Shown in pieces: positions 40,577-48,103 of a stretch of 64,000 bases of DNA. The notes beneath the pieces are model-generated. The model searched no databases, was not told the DNA's origin, and worked only from the letters and a program-made list of their open reading frames with translations. Position numbers and translations under genes: made by a program. Origin of the DNA: Nocardioides sp. zg-1230 (GTDB lineage Bacteria > Actinomycetota > Actinomycetes > Propionibacteriales > Nocardioidaceae); assembly GCF_013155335.1 (NCBI RefSeq), contig NZ_JABJQZ010000008.1, positions 372,001 through 436,000 of the forward strand, given 5' to 3'. Position 1 is the stretch's first letter; each line of letters opens with the position of its first letter.

Positions 40577-40601
40577 GGAACGTGTCTCACTCACCGCTCG
40601 G
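40577..40601. repeat. Half copy of hairpin repeat A (A3)
   Basis: CGTGTCTCACTCACCGCTCG matches the right half of repeats A1 and A2 near 8.6 kb. The left arm is missing. It lies directly before the amidohydrolase stop. Confidence 0.65.
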
Positions 40602-40618
40602 GCGGCGGCGGAGCGGGC

Positions 40619-41491
40619 TCAGCCGAGGAGGGCGGAGGGGTTGTCCCAGCACACGGCGCGCAGCCAGTCCTCCCCCAGGCCCAGCCGCTCGAGCGCCTCG
40701 AGCTGGACGACGTAGGGGTAGGGGATGTTGGGGAAGTCGCTGCCGAGGTGGACCTTCCCGGCCAGCCCGAGGTCGCGGAGGCGGAGCAGCAGCCCGGCAG
40801 GGTAGGCGCCGCCCATCTGCTCGAAGAACGGGGTGAAGGCCATCGTGGTGTCGAGCCCGACCCGGTCGTACGACTCGGCGAGCGTGAGGAACTCGGCGTA
40901 CTCCGGGGCGCCGGCGTGTGCGATCACCAGCCGCAGCCGCGGGTGCCGGGCCAGCAGGTCGGCGACCGGCCCGGGGCCGGTGTGCTCGGTGGCGACGGGG
41001 CCGCTGCCGGCGTGGAGCACCACGGGCGTCCCGGCGGCCGCGACGGTCCCCCACGCTTCGTCGAGGAGCGGGTCGGTGACGTCGAAGGCGCCGACCTGCA
41101 CGTGCACCTTCCAGACCTCGACCGGGTGGGACGCGGCCGTGCGGGAGGCGACGTACGCCGCCACGCCGGGCTCGGGGAAGAACGTGCCGCACACCGCAGC
41201 CTCGGGCACGCGCTCCGCGAAACCGGCCGCCCAGTCGTTGAGGAACTCGGCCATGTCGGGCCGGTGCGCGTAGGGAAGCGCGGTGAAGCGACGTACGCCG
41301 AAGGAGCGCAGGACGTCGACGAGCGCGTCGTCGGAGTCGCGGTAGTGCAGCGGCCACGGCCGCCCGATGAGGGGGCCGGCGGCGTCGAACTGCGCCCGCA
41401 CCTTGGCCATCACCCGCGGCGGCAGGAAGTGGGTGTGCAGGTCGACGAGGCCGGGCAGGCCGAGGGCCCGGGCGAACTCGACGGGGGTCAA
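40619..41491 (-). CDS. Amidohydrolase-family protein (TIM-barrel metal hydrolase)
   Basis: The roughly 290-residue protein has the amidohydrolase_2 pattern: LVDLHTHFLPP (HxH metal ligands), VVLHAGSGP, LRLVIAHAGAPEY, and the final metal-binding Asp in VHLGSDFPNIPYPY. Such enzymes are decarboxylases or hydrolases of unknown substrate here. No good ATG or GTG is available before the barrel; a TTG at 41491 with GAGGAG just upstream is the best start, but it is uncertain. The gene begins 20 bases after smpB and may be the last member of that operon. Confidence 0.8.
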   Translation of the reverse strand: MTPVEFARALGLPGLVDLHTHFLPPRVMAKVRAQFDAAGPLIGRPWPLHYRDSDDALVDVLRSFGVRRFTALPYAHRPDMAEFLNDWAAGFAERVPEAAVCGTFFPEPGVAAYVASRTAASHPVEVWKVHVQVGAFDVTDPLLDEAWGTVAAAGTPVVLHAGSGPVATEHTGPGPVADLLARHPRLRLVIAHAGAPEYAEFLTLAESYDRVGLDTTMAFTPFFEQMGGAYPAGLLLRLRDLGLAGKVHLGSDFPNIPYPYVVQLEALERLGLGEDWLRAVCWDNPSALLG

Positions 41492-41510
41492 CCGCTCCTC
41501 AGTCCCGGCC

Positions 41511-41990
41511 TCAATCGCGGTGGCCCTTGAGCCGTCGCTGGACGGCCTCGACCTTCTCGCGGTTGGCCGTGCGCTCGGCGAGCGTGTGGCGCTTGTCGTA
41601 GGACTTCTTGCCCTTGGCGAGGGCGATCTCGACCTTGGCGCGGCCGTCCTTGAAGTAGAGCGACAGCGGCACGAGCGTGTAGCCCTTGTCGGTGATCTTG
41701 CGCTCGATCTTGTCGATCTCGGAGCGGTTGAGCAGGAGCTTGCGCCGCCGGCGGGCCGAGTGGTTGGTCCAGGTGCCCTGGCTGTACTCCGGGATGTGGA
41801 CCCCGAGCAGCCACGCCTCGCCGTTGTCGATCTCGGCGAAGCCGTCGACCAGCGACGCACGTCCTTGGCGCAGCGACTTCACCTCGGTCCCCATGAGGAC
41901 GAGCCCGGCCTCCCAGGTGTCCTCGATGTGGTAGTCGTGGCGCGCCTTCTTGTTCTGCGCGACCATCTTCTGGCCCTGCTCCTTCGCCAT
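41511..41990 (-). CDS. smpB: SsrA-binding protein SmpB
   Basis: The 159-residue protein matches SmpB: NKKARHDYHIEDTWEAGLVL, GTEVKSLRQGRASLVDGFAE, IPEYSQGTWTNH, and the basic tail GKKSYDKRHTLAERTANRE that enters the mRNA channel. It binds tmRNA (ssrA at 29.4-29.7 kb) for ribosome rescue. In many actinobacteria smpB follows ftsX, as here after the M23 gene. ATTCTC at 41997-42002 (GAGAAT on the minus strand) may be a local -10. Confidence 0.97.
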   Translation of the reverse strand: MAKEQGQKMVAQNKKARHDYHIEDTWEAGLVLMGTEVKSLRQGRASLVDGFAEIDNGEAWLLGVHIPEYSQGTWTNHSARRRRKLLLNRSEIDKIERKITDKGYTLVPLSLYFKDGRAKVEIALAKGKKSYDKRHTLAERTANREKVEAVQRRLKGHRD

Positions 41991-42041
41991 GGGTCCATTC
42001 TCCCAGAGCGTGTCCAACCGGTTGTGGCCGGTCGAGCCGGG

Positions 42042-43319
42042 TCAGAGCCAGTTCATCGGGTCGACGGCCTGGCCGTTGGCCATCACCGTGAAGTGCAGGT
42101 GGCACCCGGTGGACCACCCGGTGCTGCCCTCGAAGCCGATGACCTGCCCCGTCTCGACCTGGGCGCCGACGCCCACGTTGTAGCCGCTGGCGTGGTTGTA
42201 GATCGTGGCGACCCCCTTGCCGCCGAGGACGCCGTGGTCGATCACCAGCCGGTTGCCGTAGACGCCGCTGTAGTAGGACGACACGACCTTGCCGGGCGCC
42301 GCGGCACGCAGCGGGGTGCCGCACCCGCCGCCGAAGTCGACGCCGTCGTGCAGGCCCCAGTAGTGGTAGATCGGGTGGCTCCGGAAGCCGAACGGCGAGG
42401 TGACGTAGCCCTCGACCGGGTAGGCGAGCGCGCCCGGGCTCGGGGTGGACGCCTGCGACCGCGCGTTCGCGGCGGCCTGGGCGGCGCGCTGGCGGCGGAG
42501 GGCGGCGAGGGCGCGCTTGCGCAGCATCTCCTCGATCTGCTGCTGCTCCTTCTCGAGCTTGCGGAGCTTCGCGAGGTCCTTGGCGCGGGCCGCGCTCGCC
42601 CCCGCCCGGGCGTCACGACGCTCGATCACCAGGGAGACCACGGAGTCCTTGGCCGCCTGCTCCTCGGACTCGAGGGCCTGCATCAGCTCGAGGTGCTCGG
42701 CAGCGGCCTGCCGCTTGGTGGCGACGGCGTCGCGCGCCTCGGTGACCTGGTCCTGGCGCACCTCGAGGAGCACCTCGGCGGCCTTCAGCTCGTCGTACTC
42801 GCGTGCCTCCTGGCCGATGACGACGTCACGTACGCCGTCGCGGCGGGTGAGCTCCTCGGTGGATTCGGCGTCGAGGAGGGACGAGAAGGCGATCAGCTCG
42901 GGGTCGCCCTCGGCGTACATGTCGGTGACGGTGCGGGCGACCTTCGCGCGCTGGGCGTCACGGTCGACCTGGCCCTGCGCGAGGGCGGCCTCGGCGGCGG
43001 CGAGCTCGGCCTCGGCGGCCACCAGCTCGGCCTGCATCTGGGCATCGCGCTCGCGGGCGACCTCCACCTTGCCGCGAGCCGTGGCGAGGCGGGTCTTCGC
43101 GACGCCGAGCTGCTGCTGCGCGGCGTCGAGGCGCGCCGCGGCCTTGCGCAGCTGGGCGCTGGACTCGTCGAGGTCCTGGTGCGCGCCCTTGAGCTCGCGC
43201 TCGACCTTGTTCTTCTTGTCCTTGAGGTCGTCGGCATGAGCGGCGGACACGCCCAGCGCCATGACGGCCACGAGTGCTGCGGCCATGCGGCGATGAGCGG
43301 CACGGGGGAAGGTACGCAC
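42042..43319 (-). CDS. Secreted coiled-coil M23 peptidase (EnvC-like)
   Basis: This 425-residue protein has a signal peptide (cleavage near AHADD), a long coiled coil to about residue 270 (KNKVERELKGAHQDLDESSA onward), and a C-terminal M23 LytM domain with GLHDGVDFGGGCG and GCHLHFTVM as metal ligands. GFRSHPIYHYWG is also typical. Its place between ftsX and smpB suggests a hydrolase recruited by FtsEX to split the septum, like EnvC. Unlike EnvC, the HxxxD and HxH residues are kept, so it may cut peptidoglycan itself. Confidence 0.9.
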   Translation of the reverse strand: MRTFPRAAHRRMAAALVAVMALGVSAAHADDLKDKKNKVERELKGAHQDLDESSAQLRKAAARLDAAQQQLGVAKTRLATARGKVEVARERDAQMQAELVAAEAELAAAEAALAQGQVDRDAQRAKVARTVTDMYAEGDPELIAFSSLLDAESTEELTRRDGVRDVVIGQEAREYDELKAAEVLLEVRQDQVTEARDAVATKRQAAAEHLELMQALESEEQAAKDSVVSLVIERRDARAGASAARAKDLAKLRKLEKEQQQIEEMLRKRALAALRRQRAAQAAANARSQASTPSPGALAYPVEGYVTSPFGFRSHPIYHYWGLHDGVDFGGGCGTPLRAAAPGKVVSSYYSGVYGNRLVIDHGVLGGKGVATIYNHASGYNVGVGAQVETGQVIGFEGSTGWSTGCHLHFTVMANGQAVDPMNWL

Positions 43320-43408
43320 CGGGGGAAGCCTTTGCGTCGGGGAAGCGGGGAAGGGTGCCCCTCCCGACGCGATGCCGGGCGAGACGCCTAGACGCTAACC
43401 CCCGCTGC

Positions 43409-44317
43409 TCAGACTTTGAGGTATTTGCGCGTCAACACGAGTGTCGGGAGCACGGTCAGCACCGGACCGAGGATCGCGACCGCTCCGGCAGCGAGCCAGA
43501 ACTCGTCCCAGGCGATCCACGGGACGAACCTCAGGTTGTCCGAGAGGTCACCGATCGCGAAGCGCAGGAACGCCGCCAGCCCCCCGACGGCGAGGCCGAC
43601 GCTGATGAGCGCGGTGACCAGCGCCTCGAGGAGGAACGGCAGCGCGATGTAGAGCGTGGAGGCACCCACGAGCCGCATGATCCCGATCTCCTTGCGGCGC
43701 GCGAAGGCGGCGAGCCGGATCGTGTTGGCGACCAGCAGCAACGCGGCCAGCACCAGCACGGCGGCGGTGCCGAGGGCGTACGTGCGCATCTTGGTGATCG
43801 TGGTGAGGATCGGGCCGACCTGCTCACGCAGGTCGCGCACCCGGGAGACCCCGTCGAGGCCCTGCACCGCGCTGCTGATGCCTTCGTACTGCTCGGGGTC
43901 CTCGAGCGTGATCCAGATCGTCTGCGGCATGTCCTCGGCGGTCAGCGCGGGGTTGTCGCCGGAGAACAGCTCCTCGCCGTAGAGCTCCTTGGCCTTCTCC
44001 AGGGCGACCTCGCCGGACTCGAAGCGGTAGCTCGCGACCTCCGGGTTGGCGTCCACCACGGCCTCGATCTCCGTCTTCTGCGCCTCGGTCACCGGGTTGG
44101 GGCAGACCGGGTTGGAGTCGTTGAGCCGGCACAGGTAGACCGTGATCTGGAGCTGGTTGCCGAAGTGGTCGGCGGCACGCGTCGCCTGCTGCTGGAAGAG
44201 CAGGCCGATGCCGACCAGCGTCAGCGACACGACCAGGGTGAGGATCACCGCCAGGTGCATCGTCAGGTTGCGTCGCAGGCCCTGGCCGAGCTCGGAGTAG
44301 ACGTAGCGAAGCTGCAT
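43409..44317 (-). CDS. ftsX: Cell-division protein FtsX
   Basis: The 302-residue protein has four membrane segments: one at about 22-45 (MHLAVILTLVVSLTLVGIGL) and three in the last 130 residues. A large extracytoplasmic loop lies between. MQLRYVYSELGQGLRRNLTM is the conserved actinobacterial N-terminus and FARRKEIGIMRLVGAST the characteristic motif before the second helix. With FtsE it forms an ABC-type complex that controls a septal hydrolase from outside the membrane. It ends 90 bases before the M23 gene. Confidence 0.96.
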   Translation of the reverse strand: MQLRYVYSELGQGLRRNLTMHLAVILTLVVSLTLVGIGLLFQQQATRAADHFGNQLQITVYLCRLNDSNPVCPNPVTEAQKTEIEAVVDANPEVASYRFESGEVALEKAKELYGEELFSGDNPALTAEDMPQTIWITLEDPEQYEGISSAVQGLDGVSRVRDLREQVGPILTTITKMRTYALGTAAVLVLAALLLVANTIRLAAFARRKEIGIMRLVGASTLYIALPFLLEALVTALISVGLAVGGLAAFLRFAIGDLSDNLRFVPWIAWDEFWLAAGAVAILGPVLTVLPTLVLTRKYLKV

Positions 44318-44374
44318 GGAGTCGGGATCTCGATTCGTTCGGGGTTGCGGATCGGGTCGGGGCGGGGGCCCGTG

Positions 44375-45064
44375 TCAGTTCTGGTGGCCGTAGACGCCCT
44401 GCGCCTGGTCACGCACGACGTGCCCGTTCTCGAGCTCGATGACGCGCTTGCGCATCTGGTCGACGATCCCGGCGTCGTGGGTGGCCATCACGACCGTCGT
44501 GCCGGTGCGGTTGATCCGGTCGAGGAGCTTCATGATGCCCACCGAGGTCGTGGGGTCGAGGTTTCCGGTGGGCTCGTCGGCGATGAGGATCATCGGGCGG
44601 TTGACGAACGCGCGGGCCACGGCGACGCGCTGCTGCTCGCCACCGGAGAGCTCGTCGGGCATCCGGTCGCCCTTGCCGCTCAGGCCGACCAGCTCGAGCG
44701 TCTCGGGGACGACGTCCTTGATCTCCTTGCGGGACTTGCCGATCACCTGGAGCGCGAAGGCGACGTTCTCGGTGACCGTCTTGTTGGGCAGCAGGCGGAA
44801 GTCCTGGAAGACGGTGCCGATGTCGCGACGCAGCCGGGGCACCTTCCAGCCGGCGAGCCGGTTGATCTCCTTGCCGGCGACGTAGACGCGACCGGTGGTC
44901 GGGCGGTACTCCCGGAGCACCAGGCGCAGGAAGGTCGACTTGCCCGAGCCCGAGGAGCCCACGAGGAACACGAACTCCCCCTTCTCGACGTCGACGGACA
45001 CGTTGTCGAGGGCGGGGTGGGGGTGGCCGGGATAGGTCTTGGTGACCTTCTCGAAGCGAATCAC
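44375..45064 (-). CDS. ftsE: Cell-division ATP-binding protein FtsE
   Basis: The 229-residue ATPase has Walker A VGSSGSGKST, the signature LSGGEQQRVAVARA, Walker B LIADEPTGNLDP, and the switch ATHDAGIVD. The actinobacterial start MIRFEKVTKTYPG is seen. It partners FtsX. The GTG at 45064 follows the -10-like TAGCCT at 45072-45077 at seven bases, so ftsE has its own promoter downstream of the inserted effector module. Confidence 0.96.
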   Translation of the reverse strand: MIRFEKVTKTYPGHPHPALDNVSVDVEKGEFVFLVGSSGSGKSTFLRLVLREYRPTTGRVYVAGKEINRLAGWKVPRLRRDIGTVFQDFRLLPNKTVTENVAFALQVIGKSRKEIKDVVPETLELVGLSGKGDRMPDELSGGEQQRVAVARAFVNRPMILIADEPTGNLDPTTSVGIMKLLDRINRTGTTVVMATHDAGIVDQMRKRVIELENGHVVRDQAQGVYGHQN

Positions 45065-45071
45065 GGCGTCG

Positions 45072-45077
45072 AGGCTA
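45072..45077 (-). promoter_or_regulatory. -10 hexamer TAGCCT of ftsE
   Basis: On the minus strand TAGCCT ends seven bases before the GTG of ftsE. It suggests a leaderless ftsEX transcript independent of the four genes upstream. Confidence 0.45.
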
Positions 45078-45118
45078 CGTGAGGGGTGGACGCGACGCCG
45101 AACCTGCGCTGCCGCGGC

Positions 45119-46174
45119 TCACCGGCCGGCCGGCACCTCGAAGTCGGTGGCGGCGGCATCGCCGGTGGCGGGGTCCCACGCCAGCACGCCGTCGTCGGCG
45201 GACACCGAGTAGAGGACCGAGCCGTCGGGCGACCAGGCGACCGCGCCGGGGTCGTCGGTGTGGCCCTCGAGCCGCATCGGGCGGCGGGCGTCCGGGTCCC
45301 ACACCGTCACGGTGGTCTCGTCGAGCGAGGTGAGGGCGAGCGTCGTCCCCGTGGGGGCGTACGCCGCCTCGTGGAGGCGGGTGCCCCGGAGCTCGGCCAC
45401 GAGCTGCCAGGTCTCGGCGTCCCACACCGACGGCTGTCCATCGGCCCCCGGTCCGAGGAGCAGGGCGCCGTCGGCGCTCCAGGCCACGGTGCCGCCGTCA
45501 CCGGACGGGAGCTCCTGCGACTCGCCCGTCGCGAGGTCGTGGACCTCCACCGGGCCGTTGCCCGCCGTGGCGATCCGGTCGCCCTCGGGAGAGAAGGAGA
45601 TCCGGTGGACCTCCCCGAGGGTGTCGTACGACGCCTCCTCCGCACCGTCGACCGACCACACGACCAGCCGACCCGAGCCGTCGTCGTCGAGCCCGGCCGC
45701 GGCGACGAGCTCGCCGTCGGGGCTGTAGGCCACCGCCGTCACGGGCGACCCGTCGGTCACGTCGTCGTCCGCGAGACCCGCGAGCTCGGTGACCGTGTCG
45801 CCCGACGCGAGGTCCTCGAGCACGACGTCGGCGTCGTCGACGGTGGCCACGGTCGACCAGTCCGGTGCGACCGCGACCGAGCCCCGGTCGGGCACGAGCT
45901 CGAGCGACCCGCTCGCGGCGTCCCAGCGGCAGATGCCGTTCCAGCAGTCGGCGAGCACCTCGGCCCCGTCGGGGCTCACCGACAGGTCGTCGGTCGCGAC
46001 GAGCTCGAAGGGTGCGTTCCCGCCCGTGCTCCCACCCGCGCTCTCCGAGCCGGTCCCGGCGCTGCCACCGGTGGCGGGTGCGTCCGACCCGTCGTCCGAG
46101 CAGCCCGCGACCGCGAGCGCGAGCGCCGTCGCTGCCGCGGCGACGACGCGCCGGTCAGGCACGGACCGCGGCAC
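45119..46174 (-). CDS. Beta-propeller (WD40-like) lipoprotein
   Basis: This 351-residue protein has a lipoprotein signal (lipobox AVAGC, Cys25), a Gly/Ser-rich linker to about residue 50, and six to seven WD40/TolB-like repeats. The repeats show VAYSPDGELVAAAG, ISFSPEGDRIATAG, VAWSADGALLLGP and VAWSPDGSVLYSVS, each about 40 residues apart. It should be a protein-interaction platform on the outer face of the membrane. It is the last of four coupled genes and overlaps the preceding gene by 20 bases, so it may act as a partner or immunity protein for the peptidase. Confidence 0.85.
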   Translation of the reverse strand: MPRSVPDRRVVAAAATALALAVAGCSDDGSDAPATGGSAGTGSESAGGSTGGNAPFELVATDDLSVSPDGAEVLADCWNGICRWDAASGSLELVPDRGSVAVAPDWSTVATVDDADVVLEDLASGDTVTELAGLADDDVTDGSPVTAVAYSPDGELVAAAGLDDDGSGRLVVWSVDGAEEASYDTLGEVHRISFSPEGDRIATAGNGPVEVHDLATGESQELPSGDGGTVAWSADGALLLGPGADGQPSVWDAETWQLVAELRGTRLHEAAYAPTGTTLALTSLDETTVTVWDPDARRPMRLEGHTDDPGAVAWSPDGSVLYSVSADDGVLAWDPATGDAAATDFEVPAGR

Positions 46175-46682
46175 CGGGGACCCGGGTGGCGTCGAAGTGG
46201 AGCGTGCGACCGTCCTCGCACTCGATGCGGTCGATCCACCGCGTCGCGTCGGCCAGCAGGCCCTGGGACACCGGTCGCGTGCCGAGGCTGTCCACGAGGT
46301 CGTACTCGTCGCTGATGCGCAGCACCGACCACGGGCGTTCGGCCGTGCCGTCGCCGGTGGCGAGGATGCCGTCGAGCGCGGCGCGAGACAGGCGGGCGTG
46401 CCGAGCGGCGGCCTCGGCGCGGCCGAGGCGTCTCAGCGCGGTGGCGAGCATCGCGTGGGCGGCCGGGCTGAGCAGCGACCCGGGCATGGTCGCCTCCAGG
46501 GCGGCCACGGCGTCGTCGAAGCGTCCCTCGCGGAGCAGGGCGCCTGCCCGCTCGCGCACCCGCAGGTCGGGGTCGAAGCCGGGCGCGGCGCGTACGGCGT
46601 CGCGCAGCGGCTCGAGCGTCTCGGGGGTCGGGTCGGCCAGGTGGGCGCCGAGCAGGTCGGCGTAGGTCGTCGTGGGTGTCAT
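46155..46682 (-). CDS. Small TPR-like protein (DUF4919-like), possible immunity or chaperone
   Basis: The 175-residue protein begins TPTTTYADLLGAHLADPTPE and is mainly helical, with a TPR-like pair around residues 45-100 (RVRERAGALLREGRFDDAVAALE, AAHAMLATALRRLGRAEAAARH). It ends in short strands. The opening resembles DUF4919. Its ATG overlaps the stop of the peptidase gene by four bases, the place where immunity or chaperone genes for type VII effectors usually lie. That role is inferred from context only. Confidence 0.6.
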   Translation of the reverse strand: MTPTTTYADLLGAHLADPTPETLEPLRDAVRAAPGFDPDLRVRERAGALLREGRFDDAVAALEATMPGSLLSPAAHAMLATALRRLGRAEAAARHARLSRAALDGILATGDGTAERPWSVLRISDEYDLVDSLGTRPVSQGLLADATRWIDRIECEDGRTLHFDATRVPGAAVRA

Positions 46683-47728
46683 CGCTGTCCCTCCTCGAGG
46701 AGCCGCTCGAGCTCTTCCTCGGTCATGGCCTCGAGCTCCTCCTTGCCGATCCGACGTGCGTCGACCTCGACCGGTTGCTCGAAGTACTCCTCATAGGTGT
46801 CACCGTCGCCCGTCGACTTGTAGTCGTCGAAGTTCTCGTCCCACTCCTCGGCCTGCTCCTCGGTGATCCCGTCCTCCTCGTGCATGTCGAACGGGTCGTC
46901 CTGCCAGGGCCAGTGCCACGCGTCCTGGTCGTCGATGGCCTCGAACTGGCGGGCGTGGCGCATCTCGTGGGCGACGGTGTTGAGGATGAACGGGTCGTCG
47001 AGGATGCCCTCGTTGAGGGCGATCTCCGACCCACCGCCGCGGGCCTGGCCCCACAGGTCCCACGTCTCGGGCTCCCACGTGATGGTCGGGGTGGGGATGC
47101 CCGCCTCGGCGGCCTGCTCCTCGATCATCTCCTCGATCACCGCGCGACGCTCGGCGTCGGTCATCGTGGCCCACTCCTCTGCGACCTCGGGGCTGGCGAC
47201 GCCGTAGTCGTCGACGGAGTCCACGTGTCCGGGTGGTACGCCGCCCGCGATCGTCGCGTCGGCGGCGGCCGCCCGGCCGAGGATGGTGGACACGTCGTCC
47301 GCGAGCGCCTGGGCGGTCTGCTGGCGGATGCGGGACCACTCGTCGGCCTCGTAGCGGTTCTCGAAGGTGGGTGGATCGCTGACGTCGCTCACCGTGCCGT
47401 CGGAGCTGATCGAGAAGTCCTTGGCGCGGGCCTCGCCCTCGACCTCGGTGACGAGGCGCTCGACCTCGGCGACGATCGTCTCGGCGTCGTAGAGGGCGCG
47501 CTGCATCTGGCGCTTGCCGTCGATGTGCCGCCCGAGCTGCTTGACGAGCAGGGTGCGACGGGCGACCGCGAAGGTCACGGCCAGCCCGGTCCACGACTCG
47601 GGCACGCCCTGCGTCTCGAGGAGGTCGCGGGCACCCTCCAGCGCGTCGAGGTCCTTCTTGAGGCTGTCGCCGGCGGTGCCGAGCGGCTCGGACTCCCAGC
47701 GCTTCGCGTCGCCGTAGGTGACGGTCAT
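46679..47728 (-). CDS. WXG-headed HExxH metallopeptidase, candidate type VII effector
   Basis: This 349-residue protein has two parts. Residues 1-150 are helical and resemble the N-terminal secretion domain of ESX substrates, with a WTG (WxG) turn at 46-48 between two helices and AAVA-type heptads. Residues 200-330 form a zinc peptidase: VAHEMRHARQ (HExxH at 254-258), then the downstream ligand Glu321 in YFEQPVEVDARRIG. The QPxExDA pattern is typical of small gluzincin-like peptidases. The gene overlaps the WXG100-like gene before it and the TPR-like gene after it by four bases each. The substrate is unknown. Confidence 0.75.
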   Translation of the reverse strand: MTVTYGDAKRWESEPLGTAGDSLKKDLDALEGARDLLETQGVPESWTGLAVTFAVARRTLLVKQLGRHIDGKRQMQRALYDAETIVAEVERLVTEVEGEARAKDFSISSDGTVSDVSDPPTFENRYEADEWSRIRQQTAQALADDVSTILGRAAAADATIAGGVPPGHVDSVDDYGVASPEVAEEWATMTDAERRAVIEEMIEEQAAEAGIPTPTITWEPETWDLWGQARGGGSEIALNEGILDDPFILNTVAHEMRHARQFEAIDDQDAWHWPWQDDPFDMHEEDGITEEQAEEWDENFDDYKSTGDGDTYEEYFEQPVEVDARRIGKEELEAMTEEELERLLEEGQR

Positions 47729-48030
47729 CCCCCACCGCCCAGCAGGCCCCCGAAGAGACCACCGGCCGCCTCGTCGACGGCGCGGTAGTCCTCACCGGCC
47801 GCGGCGAGGTCGGTGCCGAAGTCGCGGGTCGCCGACACCCACGCGGCGACCTCGTCGTCCCAGCTGCTGCCGAGCTCGCGGAGGTGGTCGAGGGACGCGG
47901 CCCCCGGGATGCCCCCGGCGGCCCAGGCGAGCGCTTCCGCGGACCCGTGCCCCCTGGCATCGGCTGCGGCGGTCTGCGCGGCGTTGGCCGCCTCCTCCAT
48001 CGCGGCGTGCTGCACCTGCAGCTGAGACAT
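47725..48030 (-). CDS. WXG100/EspC-like small helical protein
   Basis: The 101-residue protein is an all-helical pair without a signal peptide: LQVQHAAMEEAANAAQTAAA, a turn at GHGSAEALAWAAGGIPG, then LRELGSSWDDEVAAWVSATRD and a Gly-rich end. The size and pattern fit ESX/WXG100 or EspC-type proteins, which are exported by type VII secretion as partners of larger substrates. There is no strict WxG. It opens the four-gene module and is coupled to the peptidase gene by a GTGA-like overlap. Confidence 0.75.
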   Translation of the reverse strand: MSQLQVQHAAMEEAANAAQTAAADARGHGSAEALAWAAGGIPGAASLDHLRELGSSWDDEVAAWVSATRDFGTDLAAAGEDYRAVDEAAGGLFGGLLGGGG

Positions 48031-48103
48031 CCCCGTCCCCCGTCTCGTCGGTGGTCCTGACCACCGTCTACCCGGGTCGGGCTACGCGGAAACCACCGCG
48101 ATG

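Larger units (their letters stand above)
40281..40618. other. Gene-free intergenic region with hairpin repeats
   Basis: Apart from the ROK promoter at its left end, this 338-base stretch holds two complete hairpin repeats (B1, B2), a half copy of repeat A and an AT-richer stretch at 40505-40560. No convincing gene was found on either strand. Confidence 0.7.

Noticed and set aside
41367..43391. A 674-codon plus-strand open frame over smpB and the M23 gene
   Set aside because: It is antisense to SmpB and the coiled-coil peptidase, which are certain. Its long Leu/Glu-rich run mirrors the coiled coil.
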